A DNA stretch of 64,000 nt, taken from NCBI GenBank assembly GCA_003576905.1, contig QEVG01000008.1, forward strand, positions 62,001 through 126,000. Direction: 5' to 3'. Positions 47,389-55,298 of this stretch are shown in pieces. The translations under genes were made by a program, and so were the position numbers. The stretch's first letter is position 1, and every line of letters begins with the position of its first letter. Source of the DNA: Planctomycetota bacterium (GTDB lineage: Bacteria; Planctomycetota; Phycisphaerae; UBA1845; UTPLA1). Under the pieces are notes generated by a model. That model ran no database searches. It worked only from the letters and a program-made list of their open reading frames with translations, and had not been told where the DNA came from.

Positions 47389-47540
47389 GTACGCGCGACC
47401 AGAGGCGAAGGCGGAGTCGGCCGTTCGCGGGGGCGGACGGGCCGACGGACCTTCGAAAAAGGACTGACCACGGCTCACGGAGCAGAAAGCCCGGCGCGGC
47501 GCAGGCCGATCCGGGGGCTCAAAGAGAGGGAACCCATCAC

Positions 47541-50093
47541 ATGTTCGAGCGATTCACCGATCGAGCGCGGAAGGTCATGGCCCTGGCCAATCAGGAAGCC
47601 CAGCGCTTCAATCATGAATACATCGGGACCGAGCACATCCTGCTCGGCCTGGTCAAGGAAGGGTCGGGCGTGGGGGCCAACGTTCTCAAGAACCTCGACG
47701 TGGACCTTCGCAAGGTCCGAATGGAGGTGGAGAAGCTGGTCAAGAGCGGCCCGGACATGGTCACGATGGGCAAGCTTCCACAGACGCCGCGCGCGAAGAA
47801 GGTGATCGAGTACGCAATCGAAGAGGCGCGGAATCTGAACCACAATTACGTGGGGACCGAACACCTGCTTCTGGGGCTGCTCCGTGAACAGGACGGCGTG
47901 GCGGCCCAGGTGCTCATGAACCTTGGCATCAAGCTTGAAGAAGTCCGTGAAGAAGTCCTCAACCTTCTGGGTGCTGGTGTGGAAAACGAAGATGCAGGAT
48001 CGGCCGGCGGCGAGCCCGGCGCGTCGGCTTCGACGGGTCGCAAGGGCGGGAAATCTCGGACGCCGGCGCTGGACTCGTTCGGCCGCGATCTGACGGAAAT
48101 GGCCAAGAGCGGCAAGCTCGATCCGGTGATCGGCCGGGAGAGTGAGATCGAGCGGCTGCTCGTCGTGCTCTGTCGGCGTTACAAGAACAATCCCGTGCTG
48201 CTCGGCGAGGCGGGCGTGGGCAAGACGGCGATCGTCGAGGGCCTGGCCCAGCGGATCGTCAACAACGACGTTCCGGAGCTGCTTGCCGACAAGCGCATCG
48301 TCGTGCTGGATCTCGCGATGATGGTGGCCGGAACGAAGTACCGCGGCCAGTTCGAGGAGCGCATCAAGGCGGTGATGAACGAAGTCCGCCGGGCGCGGAA
48401 CGTGATCCTGTTCATCGACGAGCTGCACACACTGGTCGGGGCGGGCGGCGCGGAGGGCGCGATCGACGCATCGAACGTGCTGAAGCCGGCCCTGTCGCGC
48501 GGCGAGATCCAGTGCATCGGCGCGACGACGCTGGATGAATACCGCAAGTACATCGAAAAGGACGGCGCGCTGGAGCGCCGATTCCAGCAGATCATCGTCG
48601 AGTCGCCCTCGCGCGAGGAGACGCTGCTCATTCTCAAGGGTCTTCGCGACCGCTACGAGGCCCACCACCGCGTCCAGATCACCGATGACGCCCTGCTGGC
48701 CGCCGTCGAGCTGTCGATGCGGTACATCCCGTCGCGGGTGCTGCCCGACAAGGCCATCGACGTGATCGACGAGGCCGGGGCGCGCGTCCGGCTGAAGGCG
48801 ATGACCAAGCCCGAGGAGCTGAGCAAGCTCGAAGAAGAGATCAAGAAGCTGACGATTGAGAAGGACGAGTCGGTCCGCAACGCGGACTACGAGCGGGCGG
48901 CGGCGCTGCGCGACAAGGCCCTCCAGCTCGCCTCCGAAAAGGACCGGATGGAGCGGGAGTGGCACGAGCACCGCAACGAGATCGACGGCGTCGTCGACGG
49001 CGAAATCATCGCCGAGGTCGTCAGCAAGATGACCGGCGTGCCGCTGACCCGTCTGGAGAAGGAAGAGGCGCAGCGCCTGCTCGAACTCGAGACCGAACTG
49101 CACAAGAAGGTCATCAGCCAGGAAGAGGCGATCAGCGCCGTGGCGCGAAGCGTCCGCCGCAGCCGCAGCGGGCTGAAGGACCCGAACCGGCCGATGGGCA
49201 GCTTCATCTTCATCGGCCCGTCCGGCGTCGGAAAGACGCTGCTGGCCAAGAGCCTTGCCGAATTCATGTTCGGCAGCGAGGAAGCGCTGATCACCATCGA
49301 CATGTCGGAATACATGGAGAAGCACAACGTCAGCCGCCTGATCGGCGCGCCGCCCGGCTACGTCGGCTACGAGGAGGGCGGGCAGCTCACCGAGCGGATC
49401 CGCCGTCGCCCGTATGCGGTCGTGCTGCTCGACGAGATCGAGAAGGCGCACCCGGACTGCTTCAACATGCTGCTTCAGATCATGGAGGAAGGGCGGCTGA
49501 CCGATTCGTTCGGCCGGCATGTGGACTTCCGCAACGTGATCCTGATCATGACGAGCAACATCGGGGCGGACAAGATCACGCATCAGACGACGTTCGGCTT
49601 CGAGAAGCGCGACGAGAACATCACGTACGAGAAGATGAAGAACACGCTCAAGACGGAGCTGGAAAACTACTTCCGGCCCGAGTTCCTCAACCGCGTGGAC
49701 GAAGTCGTGGTGTTCCACAAGCTTCAGCACAAGGATCTCACGCGCATCGTCGAGCTGGAAATCCGCAAGGTGTACAAGCGGCTGGCCCAGCAGGGCCTTG
49801 AGCTTGAGATTGCCGACGACGCCAAGGAATTTCTGCTTCAGAAGGGCACCGATGAAAAGTTCGGCGCGCGACCGCTGCGCCGGGCGATTGAGCAGTATCT
49901 CGAGGATCCGCTCAGCGAGAATCTGCTCCGAGGCGCCTACAAGGGCAAGAAGAAGGTGCGCGTGACGCTGGCGGAGAGCGCGGGCGAAGGCGCACTCTCC
50001 GGCGACGAAAAGGTTGAGAAGCGTCTGGCCTTCGAAGGCGTCGATGAAGACACGAAGGAGCCCGCGCTGGCCGGCGCCGGCGAGGGCACGTAA
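47541..50093 (+). CDS. clpC: ATP-dependent Clp protease ATP-binding subunit ClpC
   Basis: HSP100 unfoldase, 850 residues. It has two Clp N-terminal repeats, AAA1 with GEAGVGKT (about 222), a middle region with a UVR-like segment ([19 protein letters not shown]), AAA2 with GPSGVGKT (about 559) and the C-terminal small domain. ATG 47541 is preceded by AGAGAGGGAA. No mcsA, mcsB or ctsR is adjacent, so the Bacillus-type operon is absent. A terminator-like hairpin follows. Confidence 0.96.
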   Translation: MFERFTDRARKVMALANQEAQRFNHEYIGTEHILLGLVKEGSGVGANVLKNLDVDLRKVRMEVEKLVKSGPDMVTMGKLPQTPRAKKVIEYAIEEARNLNHNYVGTEHLLLGLLREQDGVAAQVLMNLGIKLEEVREEVLNLLGAGVENEDAGSAGGEPGASASTGRKGGKSRTPALDSFGRDLTEMAKSGKLDPVIGRESEIERLLVVLCRRYKNNPVLLGEAGVGKTAIVEGLAQRIVNNDVPELLADKRIVVLDLAMMVAGTKYRGQFEERIKAVMNEVRRARNVILFIDELHTLVGAGGAEGAIDASNVLKPALSRGEIQCIGATTLDEYRKYIEKDGALERRFQQIIVESPSREETLLILKGLRDRYEAHHRVQITDDALLAAVELSMRYIPSRVLPDKAIDVIDEAGARVRLKAMTKPEELSKLEEEIKKLTIEKDESVRNADYERAAALRDKALQLASEKDRMEREWHEHRNEIDGVVDGEIIAEVVSKMTGVPLTRLEKEEAQRLLELETELHKKVISQEEAISAVARSVRRSRSGLKDPNRPMGSFIFIGPSGVGKTLLAKSLAEFMFGSEEALITIDMSEYMEKHNVSRLIGAPPGYVGYEEGGQLTERIRRRPYAVVLLDEIEKAHPDCFNMLLQIMEEGRLTDSFGRHVDFRNVILIMTSNIGADKITHQTTFGFEKRDENITYEKMKNTLKTELENYFRPEFLNRVDEVVVFHKLQHKDLTRIVELEIRKVYKRLAQQGLELEIADDAKEFLLQKGTDEKFGARPLRRAIEQYLEDPLSENLLRGAYKGKKKVRVTLAESAGEGALSGDEKVEKRLAFEGVDEDTKEPALAGAGEGT

Positions 50094-50120
50094 GGCCCAC
50101 GCTCCATCAAGGCTCCCTTC

Positions 50121-50153
50121 GGCGGCCTCGCGGGTTCACCTCGCGGGGCCGCC
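50121..50153 (+). terminator. Terminator-like hairpin after clpC
   Basis: Long GC-rich stem of about 12 pairs (50121-50132 with 50142-50153), followed by a short TTCGTTC. It is 27 bases after the stop codon. Confidence 0.5.
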
Positions 50154-50192
50154 TTCGTTCGGTAACGGCGCGGGCCGGCGCGCTTGCGCCGG

Positions 50193-50221
50193 TTGACACC
50201 GCGCGATTCAATGTCTACATT
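50193..50221 (+). promoter_or_regulatory. Promoter of carrier protein/adenylation gene pair
   Basis: TTGACA (exact -35, 50193-50198), 17 bases, TACATT (50216-50221). The leader to the ATG at 50299 is about 70 bases. Confidence 0.6.
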
Positions 50222-50298
50222 CGCCGCCGTCCACCGCGTCAATTCTTGAAACATATCGCCCGGTTTCGGGCCGGGACGCCGGTTGGGAGGACGAAAGA

Positions 50299-50559
50299 AT
50301 GCCTGCCACGATGGCCGACACGCGTGACCGCATCCGCAACTATCTCTTCGGTACGCTGATCCCGACGCCGCGCGAGGCGTGGCCCGCGGACGACGCCGAT
50401 CTGTTTGAAAACGGCATGGACTCGCTGCGGCTGATGCAGATACTGGTCTTCATCGAGCAGGACGTCGGCGTGCACCTTCCGGACGAAGAAGTGACCCACG
50501 AGCGCATGAGCACGGTCCGGTCGATCGTGGAGTTTGTGGGGCGACACCGCCGGAACTGA
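50299..50559 (+). CDS. Acyl/aminoacyl carrier protein
   Basis: 86 residues with the phosphopantetheine site GMDSLRLMQ (Ser as attachment point) and the carrier-protein helix pattern. GGGAGG precedes the start by eight bases. It sits 21 bases upstream of an adenylation enzyme, so the pair probably loads an amino or other carboxylic acid as a thioester, comparable to DltC/DltA, without other synthetase modules. Confidence 0.88.
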   Translation: MPATMADTRDRIRNYLFGTLIPTPREAWPADDADLFENGMDSLRLMQILVFIEQDVGVHLPDEEVTHERMSTVRSIVEFVGRHRRN

Positions 50560-50580
50560 GCGCTGGCCGGCGGGCGCATC

Positions 50581-52119
50581 ATGGCCGAATCACTGTATCA
50601 ACTTCTGGCCGCGTCGGCCGAGCGCTATCCGGATCGAACGGCGGTGGACTTCGCCGGGCAGCGCATGACGTACCGCGCGTTGCGCGAGGGCGCCGACCGG
50701 ATGGCCTCTCTGCTGGCGGAGTTCGGCGCGGAGCCGGGCCGGCAGGTGGCGTTCTGTTTCCGCAAGTCGATCGACGCCCTGATCGCGCTGTTCGGGATCA
50801 TCCGTACCGGCGCGGCATACGTGCCGCTCGACCCGACCTGGCCTGCGGGACGCTGCGCGATGATCTGCGAGGATGCGGGAATCGCCCTCTGGGTCGGCGC
50901 GGCCGCGCCGCCGCCGCCGGTGCGAGTGCAGACAGCGATTACGGCGGCCCCCGCCGAAGGGACCGTTCCGCTCTCTGCGTGGCGCGACTCCTCGCCGATA
51001 AGCGGCGAGCCCCCTGCGCCCGACGGCGGCGTCGCGAATGTCCTGTTTACGTCCGGCTCAACCGGGCGTCCCAAAGGGGTTCGGATCACGACGCGAAGCC
51101 TGCTTCACTTCTCGATGTGGGCGGTGGATGCGTTTGGGGTTTGTCCGGACGATCGGCTGGCGAATCACGCGCCGTACAATTTCGACCTGTCGACGCTTGA
51201 TATTTTCGCGGCGGTCCGCGCGGGGGCGGCGGTAGTTCCGGTGCCGGAGCGAGTGAAAATGTTTCCGTTCGAGATGGCACGGTACATCGCCGAGCAGAAG
51301 ATCAGCGTGTGGTACTCGGTGCCGTCGGCGCTGATGATGATGCAGCAGCGAGGCAAACTGGCCGAACACGACATGTCCGCTTTGCGACATGTCATCTTCG
51401 CGGGCGAGGTCATGCCGAAGCCAGCCTTGCGGGCGATTGCCCGTGATCTGCCCGGCGCGGCGCTGACGAACCTGTACGGCCCGACGGAGACGAATGCCTG
51501 TACATATCATCGGGTGACGCCGGAGGACCTGGCGAGTGACGACGCAGTGCCGATCGGGCGGCCGATATCCGATACGCGCGTGTGGATTGTGGATGAGGCG
51601 TTGCGGCCGGTAGGCGGTTCCGAGTCGGGCGCGCAGGGGGTGTCCGCTTCGGCGGGGGAGCTGCTCGTGGCGGGGCCGACGGTGACCGCAGGGTATCTGG
51701 GCGACGCTGAATTGACGGCAGGGAGACTGGTGCCCGCGCCCGGTGGCGACGGCGTCGCGTATCGGACGGGCGACCGTGTGCGTGTCCGGCGGGACGGGGC
51801 GCTGATGTTCGAGGGCCGGATTGACCGCATGATCAAGAGCCGGGGACACCGGATCGAGCCGGGCGAGATCGAGGCGGCGCTGGCGGGGCATCCCGGCGTG
51901 CAGGAGGCGGCGGTCGTGGCGCTGCCGGACCCGGTTTTCGGCAGTCGGATCAAGGCCTGCGTGGCGCCGCGGGCGGGACGAACGCTGACGGACGCGGAGC
52001 TGATTGCCCATTGCCGCGAGCGTCTCCCGCCGTACATGGTGCCTGACGTGTGGCAGTATTATGAGCGGCTGCCGCGGACGGACCGGGAAAAGGTGGACCT
52101 GTCATTGCTGTCCGTCTGA
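50581..52119 (+). CDS. Stand-alone amino acid adenylation enzyme (NRPS A-domain/DltA-like)
   Basis: 512 residues of the ANL superfamily. Core motifs: NVLFTSGSTGRPKGV (A3), NLYGPTETNACTYH (A5), YRTGDRVRV (A7), GRIDRMIKSRGHRIEPGEIE (A8) and RTDREKVDLS (catalytic Lys, A10). It is translated after the carrier protein with a 21-base gap. No condensation or thioesterase partner is nearby. The substrate is not predictable with confidence. Confidence 0.9.
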   Translation: MAESLYQLLAASAERYPDRTAVDFAGQRMTYRALREGADRMASLLAEFGAEPGRQVAFCFRKSIDALIALFGIIRTGAAYVPLDPTWPAGRCAMICEDAGIALWVGAAAPPPPVRVQTAITAAPAEGTVPLSAWRDSSPISGEPPAPDGGVANVLFTSGSTGRPKGVRITTRSLLHFSMWAVDAFGVCPDDRLANHAPYNFDLSTLDIFAAVRAGAAVVPVPERVKMFPFEMARYIAEQKISVWYSVPSALMMMQQRGKLAEHDMSALRHVIFAGEVMPKPALRAIARDLPGAALTNLYGPTETNACTYHRVTPEDLASDDAVPIGRPISDTRVWIVDEALRPVGGSESGAQGVSASAGELLVAGPTVTAGYLGDAELTAGRLVPAPGGDGVAYRTGDRVRVRRDGALMFEGRIDRMIKSRGHRIEPGEIEAALAGHPGVQEAAVVALPDPVFGSRIKACVAPRAGRTLTDAELIAHCRERLPPYMVPDVWQYYERLPRTDREKVDLSLLSV

Positions 52120-52132
52120 GTTGCGGCGGGGT

Positions 52133-53359
52133 TCATTGGACGATCGCGTCGGCGAAGGCCGCCACGTCATGTTCGGTGACCTGTCCGTCGCCGTTGATAT
52201 CGGCGTTGTCATACCTGCACTCGGGGTGCATCGCTTCATACTGCGGCCGGTCGGTGAGGGCCTGGACAAATCCGTCCACGTCGAGACCGTCCAAGACGCC
52301 GTCGCAGTTCATGTCTCCGGGGGTCCAGGCGACGCGGACGGCGCCGGAGATCCTCCCGTCCGGGTGGTTCGGAATCGGCACGACGAGGTGCGCGCGCTCC
52401 GTCATGAGGGCATGAAGCGCTATGGCAGGCAGCGCGACGTCGCCCGCGATCATTACCGTCGCATGCGGATCAGACGAATGCGCGACCAGTGACGGGGCAA
52501 GATCCATCAGCGTCGGCCCGAACTCGCCGTCGCGGAGGTGAACCTGCGTGATGCTTCCGGCCGGCACGGCCTCCACGATGAGCAGCATGGAGAGCCTGGC
52601 CTCCAGGGGATCGACGAGGGTCATCATCTCGCCGCAGGGGAAGTCCAAGTCGCCCGGGCTCGGCGTATTGGAAGGCGGCAGGAGCGAACCGCCGAATGCG
52701 CGCGCCGAGGGCGAGCCCACGTGTCGCCCGATCGATCCGTGCATGATCACGACGCGCGGACCGAGGAGCGGGCCGGGCGTTGTTCCGGAGAAAACGCCAA
52801 CGACAGCGCCGTACATGTCCATGTGCCCGGCTGGGTGGTGGCGAATGCCGGAGATCCTGCGGGCGCGTGCCCCGAAGGGTCCGAAGGGCGGTTCGATCAG
52901 CGAGACGCCGAAGTTGAAGGTATAGCACTCGGGAATGATCGGGTTGGGCGGACAGGGCGGCCAGGTAACGACGTCGGTGGGGTGGGGCGCGGAAACATGG
53001 CGGGACGTGCCACGCGCGCTGACATCAAGCCCGGGATTCACGATGATGCGCGTCGGTGTGATCATCGAGTAGTCCGACAGGCACCAGCATGCCGGGTTGA
53101 ACATGTGCGTTTCCCAGAGATACGGCGCGGGGTCGGGATCGGGAACCGGGGGCGGCAGGGGGCCCAGACCGATGAAGTCGTGAACGCCGGCAAGCGGGTT
53201 GATTTCGAGCCCGCCCTGGACATACCACTCGGTGGTCTCAAGCTTGAATGCCGGGATGGGGTCGGCCGTGGCGCTTCCGGCGAAACCGACTGTTGCGGCA
53301 AGGGCGAGTGCAGGGTGAAGAAGGACGTGGGACCATCTGAGTAGATGTGTGCGAATCAT
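52133..53359 (-). CDS. Secreted protein with dockerin-type C-terminus
   Basis: 408 residues. Signal peptide (HPALALAATVGFAGSATA), then a large region without a recognised domain. A CHRD-like stretch (ARLSMLLIVEAVPAG ... HALMTERAHLVVPIPNH) comes near the end, followed by a dockerin-like double calcium loop: GDMNCDGVLDGLDVDGFV and ADINGDGQVTEHDVAAF. ATG 53359 is preceded by AGGAG. It shares strand and tail type with the neighbour at 53465, with a gap of 105 bases. Confidence 0.75.
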   Translation of the reverse strand: MIRTHLLRWSHVLLHPALALAATVGFAGSATADPIPAFKLETTEWYVQGGLEINPLAGVHDFIGLGPLPPPVPDPDPAPYLWETHMFNPACWCLSDYSMITPTRIIVNPGLDVSARGTSRHVSAPHPTDVVTWPPCPPNPIIPECYTFNFGVSLIEPPFGPFGARARRISGIRHHPAGHMDMYGAVVGVFSGTTPGPLLGPRVVIMHGSIGRHVGSPSARAFGGSLLPPSNTPSPGDLDFPCGEMMTLVDPLEARLSMLLIVEAVPAGSITQVHLRDGEFGPTLMDLAPSLVAHSSDPHATVMIAGDVALPAIALHALMTERAHLVVPIPNHPDGRISGAVRVAWTPGDMNCDGVLDGLDVDGFVQALTDRPQYEAMHPECRYDNADINGDGQVTEHDVAAFADAIVQ

Positions 53360-53464
53360 TGCAGTCTCCTGTCTCGGCTCGCACAAGGATCGTGCCGGCT
53401 CTTCTCTCCGCGTCGTACGCGGTCGGGGCCGGCGTCGGCCCCGTCGACACCGCGATGAAAGGCA

Positions 53465-55024
53465 TTAAGGGATAAGTAAATCAAGCAACCCCTGCATATC
53501 GAGGTGCGTCACCAGGCCGTCGCCGTCCAAGTCGCCATTGAGGTAGCTGCAATCCGGAAAGCGGCTTTCGTACACGGCGCGATCCGTGAGCGCGAGGATG
53601 AATCCCTCTATGTCCAGAGCGTTCACTACACCATCGCAGTTCATATCACCCGGCAAAGAGGGCGGTGGAGGCGGATTGATGATGATCGCGCCTGTCGCGC
53701 CCGGCGAGAGGGAAGTCGTCCCGAAGATGACGCCGCCCATCGTGACCGAGTATGCCGGGTCGAAGTAGATTTCGAGCCGGTCGCCGGCATAGTTGATCTG
53801 TGCGCCGTATTGCGGTGCGCGCGGCGCGAGGCGCTGGAAGAGCGCCTGACAGATGATCGGCCCGTCGGTCTGGAAGTTCAGTTCCTGGGCGGAGATCTGC
53901 GCGGTGAGTTCGCCGACGTCGGTCACGATGCCTGCGGTGAAGATGGCGGGCTGGCCGTCGGCGGCGAATGGGTCGAAATGACCCGGGAAGATGGCCTGGC
54001 CCGATTCGACGTTGAGCCCGAGCACCTGGTCCTTTGCTTCGCCGGTTCCCATGTCGATGAACCGAACCTGCGAGCCGGGCAGAACGGCGTGGACACCGCA
54101 CATGGCGGGGTCGGCCACCGGCGCAACGCTCATGCCGGCGGTCTGAAGGGCCTCCGCCGCGAGGTTTCGCTTGTGTTCGGCCGTCATGCCGGGCATGGGA
54201 AGGACCTGAACCGTGGCGCCAAGGGGCGGCGCGGCGGGCGGAGTAATTTCAAGGGTAAAGGTGCGCGGGCTGGTGTTTGTCGGATCGTCGAAACCGAAGA
54301 TGATCGGCGGCGGGGGCGGCAGTTCAAGATCCGCGGCGCAGCCGGGGGAGGGCGAAGTGGTGCCGAAGATGATCCCGCCCTGGGTGACGGTGTACGCCGG
54401 GTCGAAATAGACTTCGAGCCGGTCGCCGGCGTAGTTGATCTGCGCGCCGTATTGAGGGGCGCGCGGGGCGAGGCGCTGAAAGAGCGCCTGGCAGATGATC
54501 GGGCCGTCGGTCTGGAAGTTCAGTTCCTGCGCGGAGACCTGCGCAGTGAGTTCGCCGACGTCGGATACGATGCCCGCGGTGAAAATGGCGGGCTGCATGT
54601 TCGGGCCGATTGGTTCGAAGAGTCCTGTGAACGCGGTGGTTGCCTGCGTGGCGTTCGGCGTTGTGATGACGTCTGCTGATTCCCCGGTCGCGCCGGTGCT
54701 GAAGTCGATCTTCCGGAGGTTTGGGCCACCGTCGATTTTTAGTTGTCCCGGCGTCGGGAGGGCTTCGGCAGGAATGCCCGCGGCGGTGAGGGCCGCGGCG
54801 ATGGCAGCCGCCTTTGCGGCCGGCGTCGCGTGCAGCACGGGGTCGATCAGCACCGGCACGAGGGCCGTTGAACCGTTGAGCCGGGTGATCTGCACGTCAA
54901 GTGGCTGGGGCGATGTGCAGGTCGGCGGGCTGACGCTGACGGTGATAATGGCCGCCGGCGCGGCGACCGGGCAGAGCAGGCACGCGACGATTGCGACTAG
55001 GAATCTTCGATCCGCGAGGGACAT
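53465..55024 (-). CDS. Secreted internally duplicated protein with dockerin-type C-terminus
   Basis: 519 residues. It has a signal peptide (FLVAIVACLLCPVAAPAA). Two copies of a segment beginning near PAIFTAGIVSDVGELTAQ and containing QLNFQTDGPIICQA-like and YGAQINYAGDRLEVYFDP sequences are separated by a unique linker. The tail is a dockerin type I-like pair (GDMNCDGVVNALDIEGFI, GDLDGDGLVTHLDMQGLL). The start is set by GGAGG seven bases before the ATG at 55024. Domain function unknown; the repeat suggests a binding or adhesive role. Confidence 0.75.
   Translation of the reverse strand: MSLADRRFLVAIVACLLCPVAAPAAIITVSVSPPTCTSPQPLDVQITRLNGSTALVPVLIDPVLHATPAAKAAAIAAALTAAGIPAEALPTPGQLKIDGGPNLRKIDFSTGATGESADVITTPNATQATTAFTGLFEPIGPNMQPAIFTAGIVSDVGELTAQVSAQELNFQTDGPIICQALFQRLAPRAPQYGAQINYAGDRLEVYFDPAYTVTQGGIIFGTTSPSPGCAADLELPPPPPIIFGFDDPTNTSPRTFTLEITPPAAPPLGATVQVLPMPGMTAEHKRNLAAEALQTAGMSVAPVADPAMCGVHAVLPGSQVRFIDMGTGEAKDQVLGLNVESGQAIFPGHFDPFAADGQPAIFTAGIVTDVGELTAQISAQELNFQTDGPIICQALFQRLAPRAPQYGAQINYAGDRLEIYFDPAYSVTMGGVIFGTTSLSPGATGAIIINPPPPPSLPGDMNCDGVVNALDIEGFILALTDRAVYESRFPDCSYLNGDLDGDGLVTHLDMQGLLDLLIP
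53701..53955. repeat. Internal repeat copy A (255 bp)
   Basis: Near-identical to 54342-54596 by eye, encoding the C-proximal copy of the duplicated protein segment. Confidence 0.8.
54342..54596. repeat. Internal repeat copy B (255 bp)
   Basis: Direct repeat of 53701-53955. Only scattered base differences are seen, many at third codon positions, which suggests recent duplication or gene conversion. Confidence 0.8.
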
Positions 55025-55298
55025 TCGACGCCTCCGTTTCAGACGCGAGACCAAAGGCCGTGATTGACACGTCTGGGAAGGGAAAGCGACGAACGCGGAG
55101 GAGGAGGGCGAAGAATCTCAGCACGGGGCAGGAGGTCGTAACATGCACAGTGAGAGGCGCTTACAACGGTACACGGCAGCGATTTCAGAACGGTCAAGCC
55201 CGCCAATTGACCGGGTCATGGCAGGAGCCAGTTCTTCACCTTGAGGCCCGCAACGAGCGGAAGCTGACTGTCGGAAGTGAGTAATGTCAGCTCGTTGG

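Larger units (their letters stand above)
47127..47540. other. clpC upstream region, 414 bp, with promoter and structured leader
   Basis: No gene is supported. It contains the promoter at 47230-47258 and then about 275 bases of leader. The leader holds a perfect 7-bp hairpin (47370-47388) and another with 7-bp arms (47416-47422 and 47440-47446). No CIRCE or CtsR-like site was recognised. Confidence 0.55.

Noticed and set aside
47475-49730. 751-codon open frame antisense to clpC
   Set aside because: It mirrors the third-position GC of clpC, is Leu/Asp/Val-rich and has no domain. ClpC is unmistakable on the other strand.
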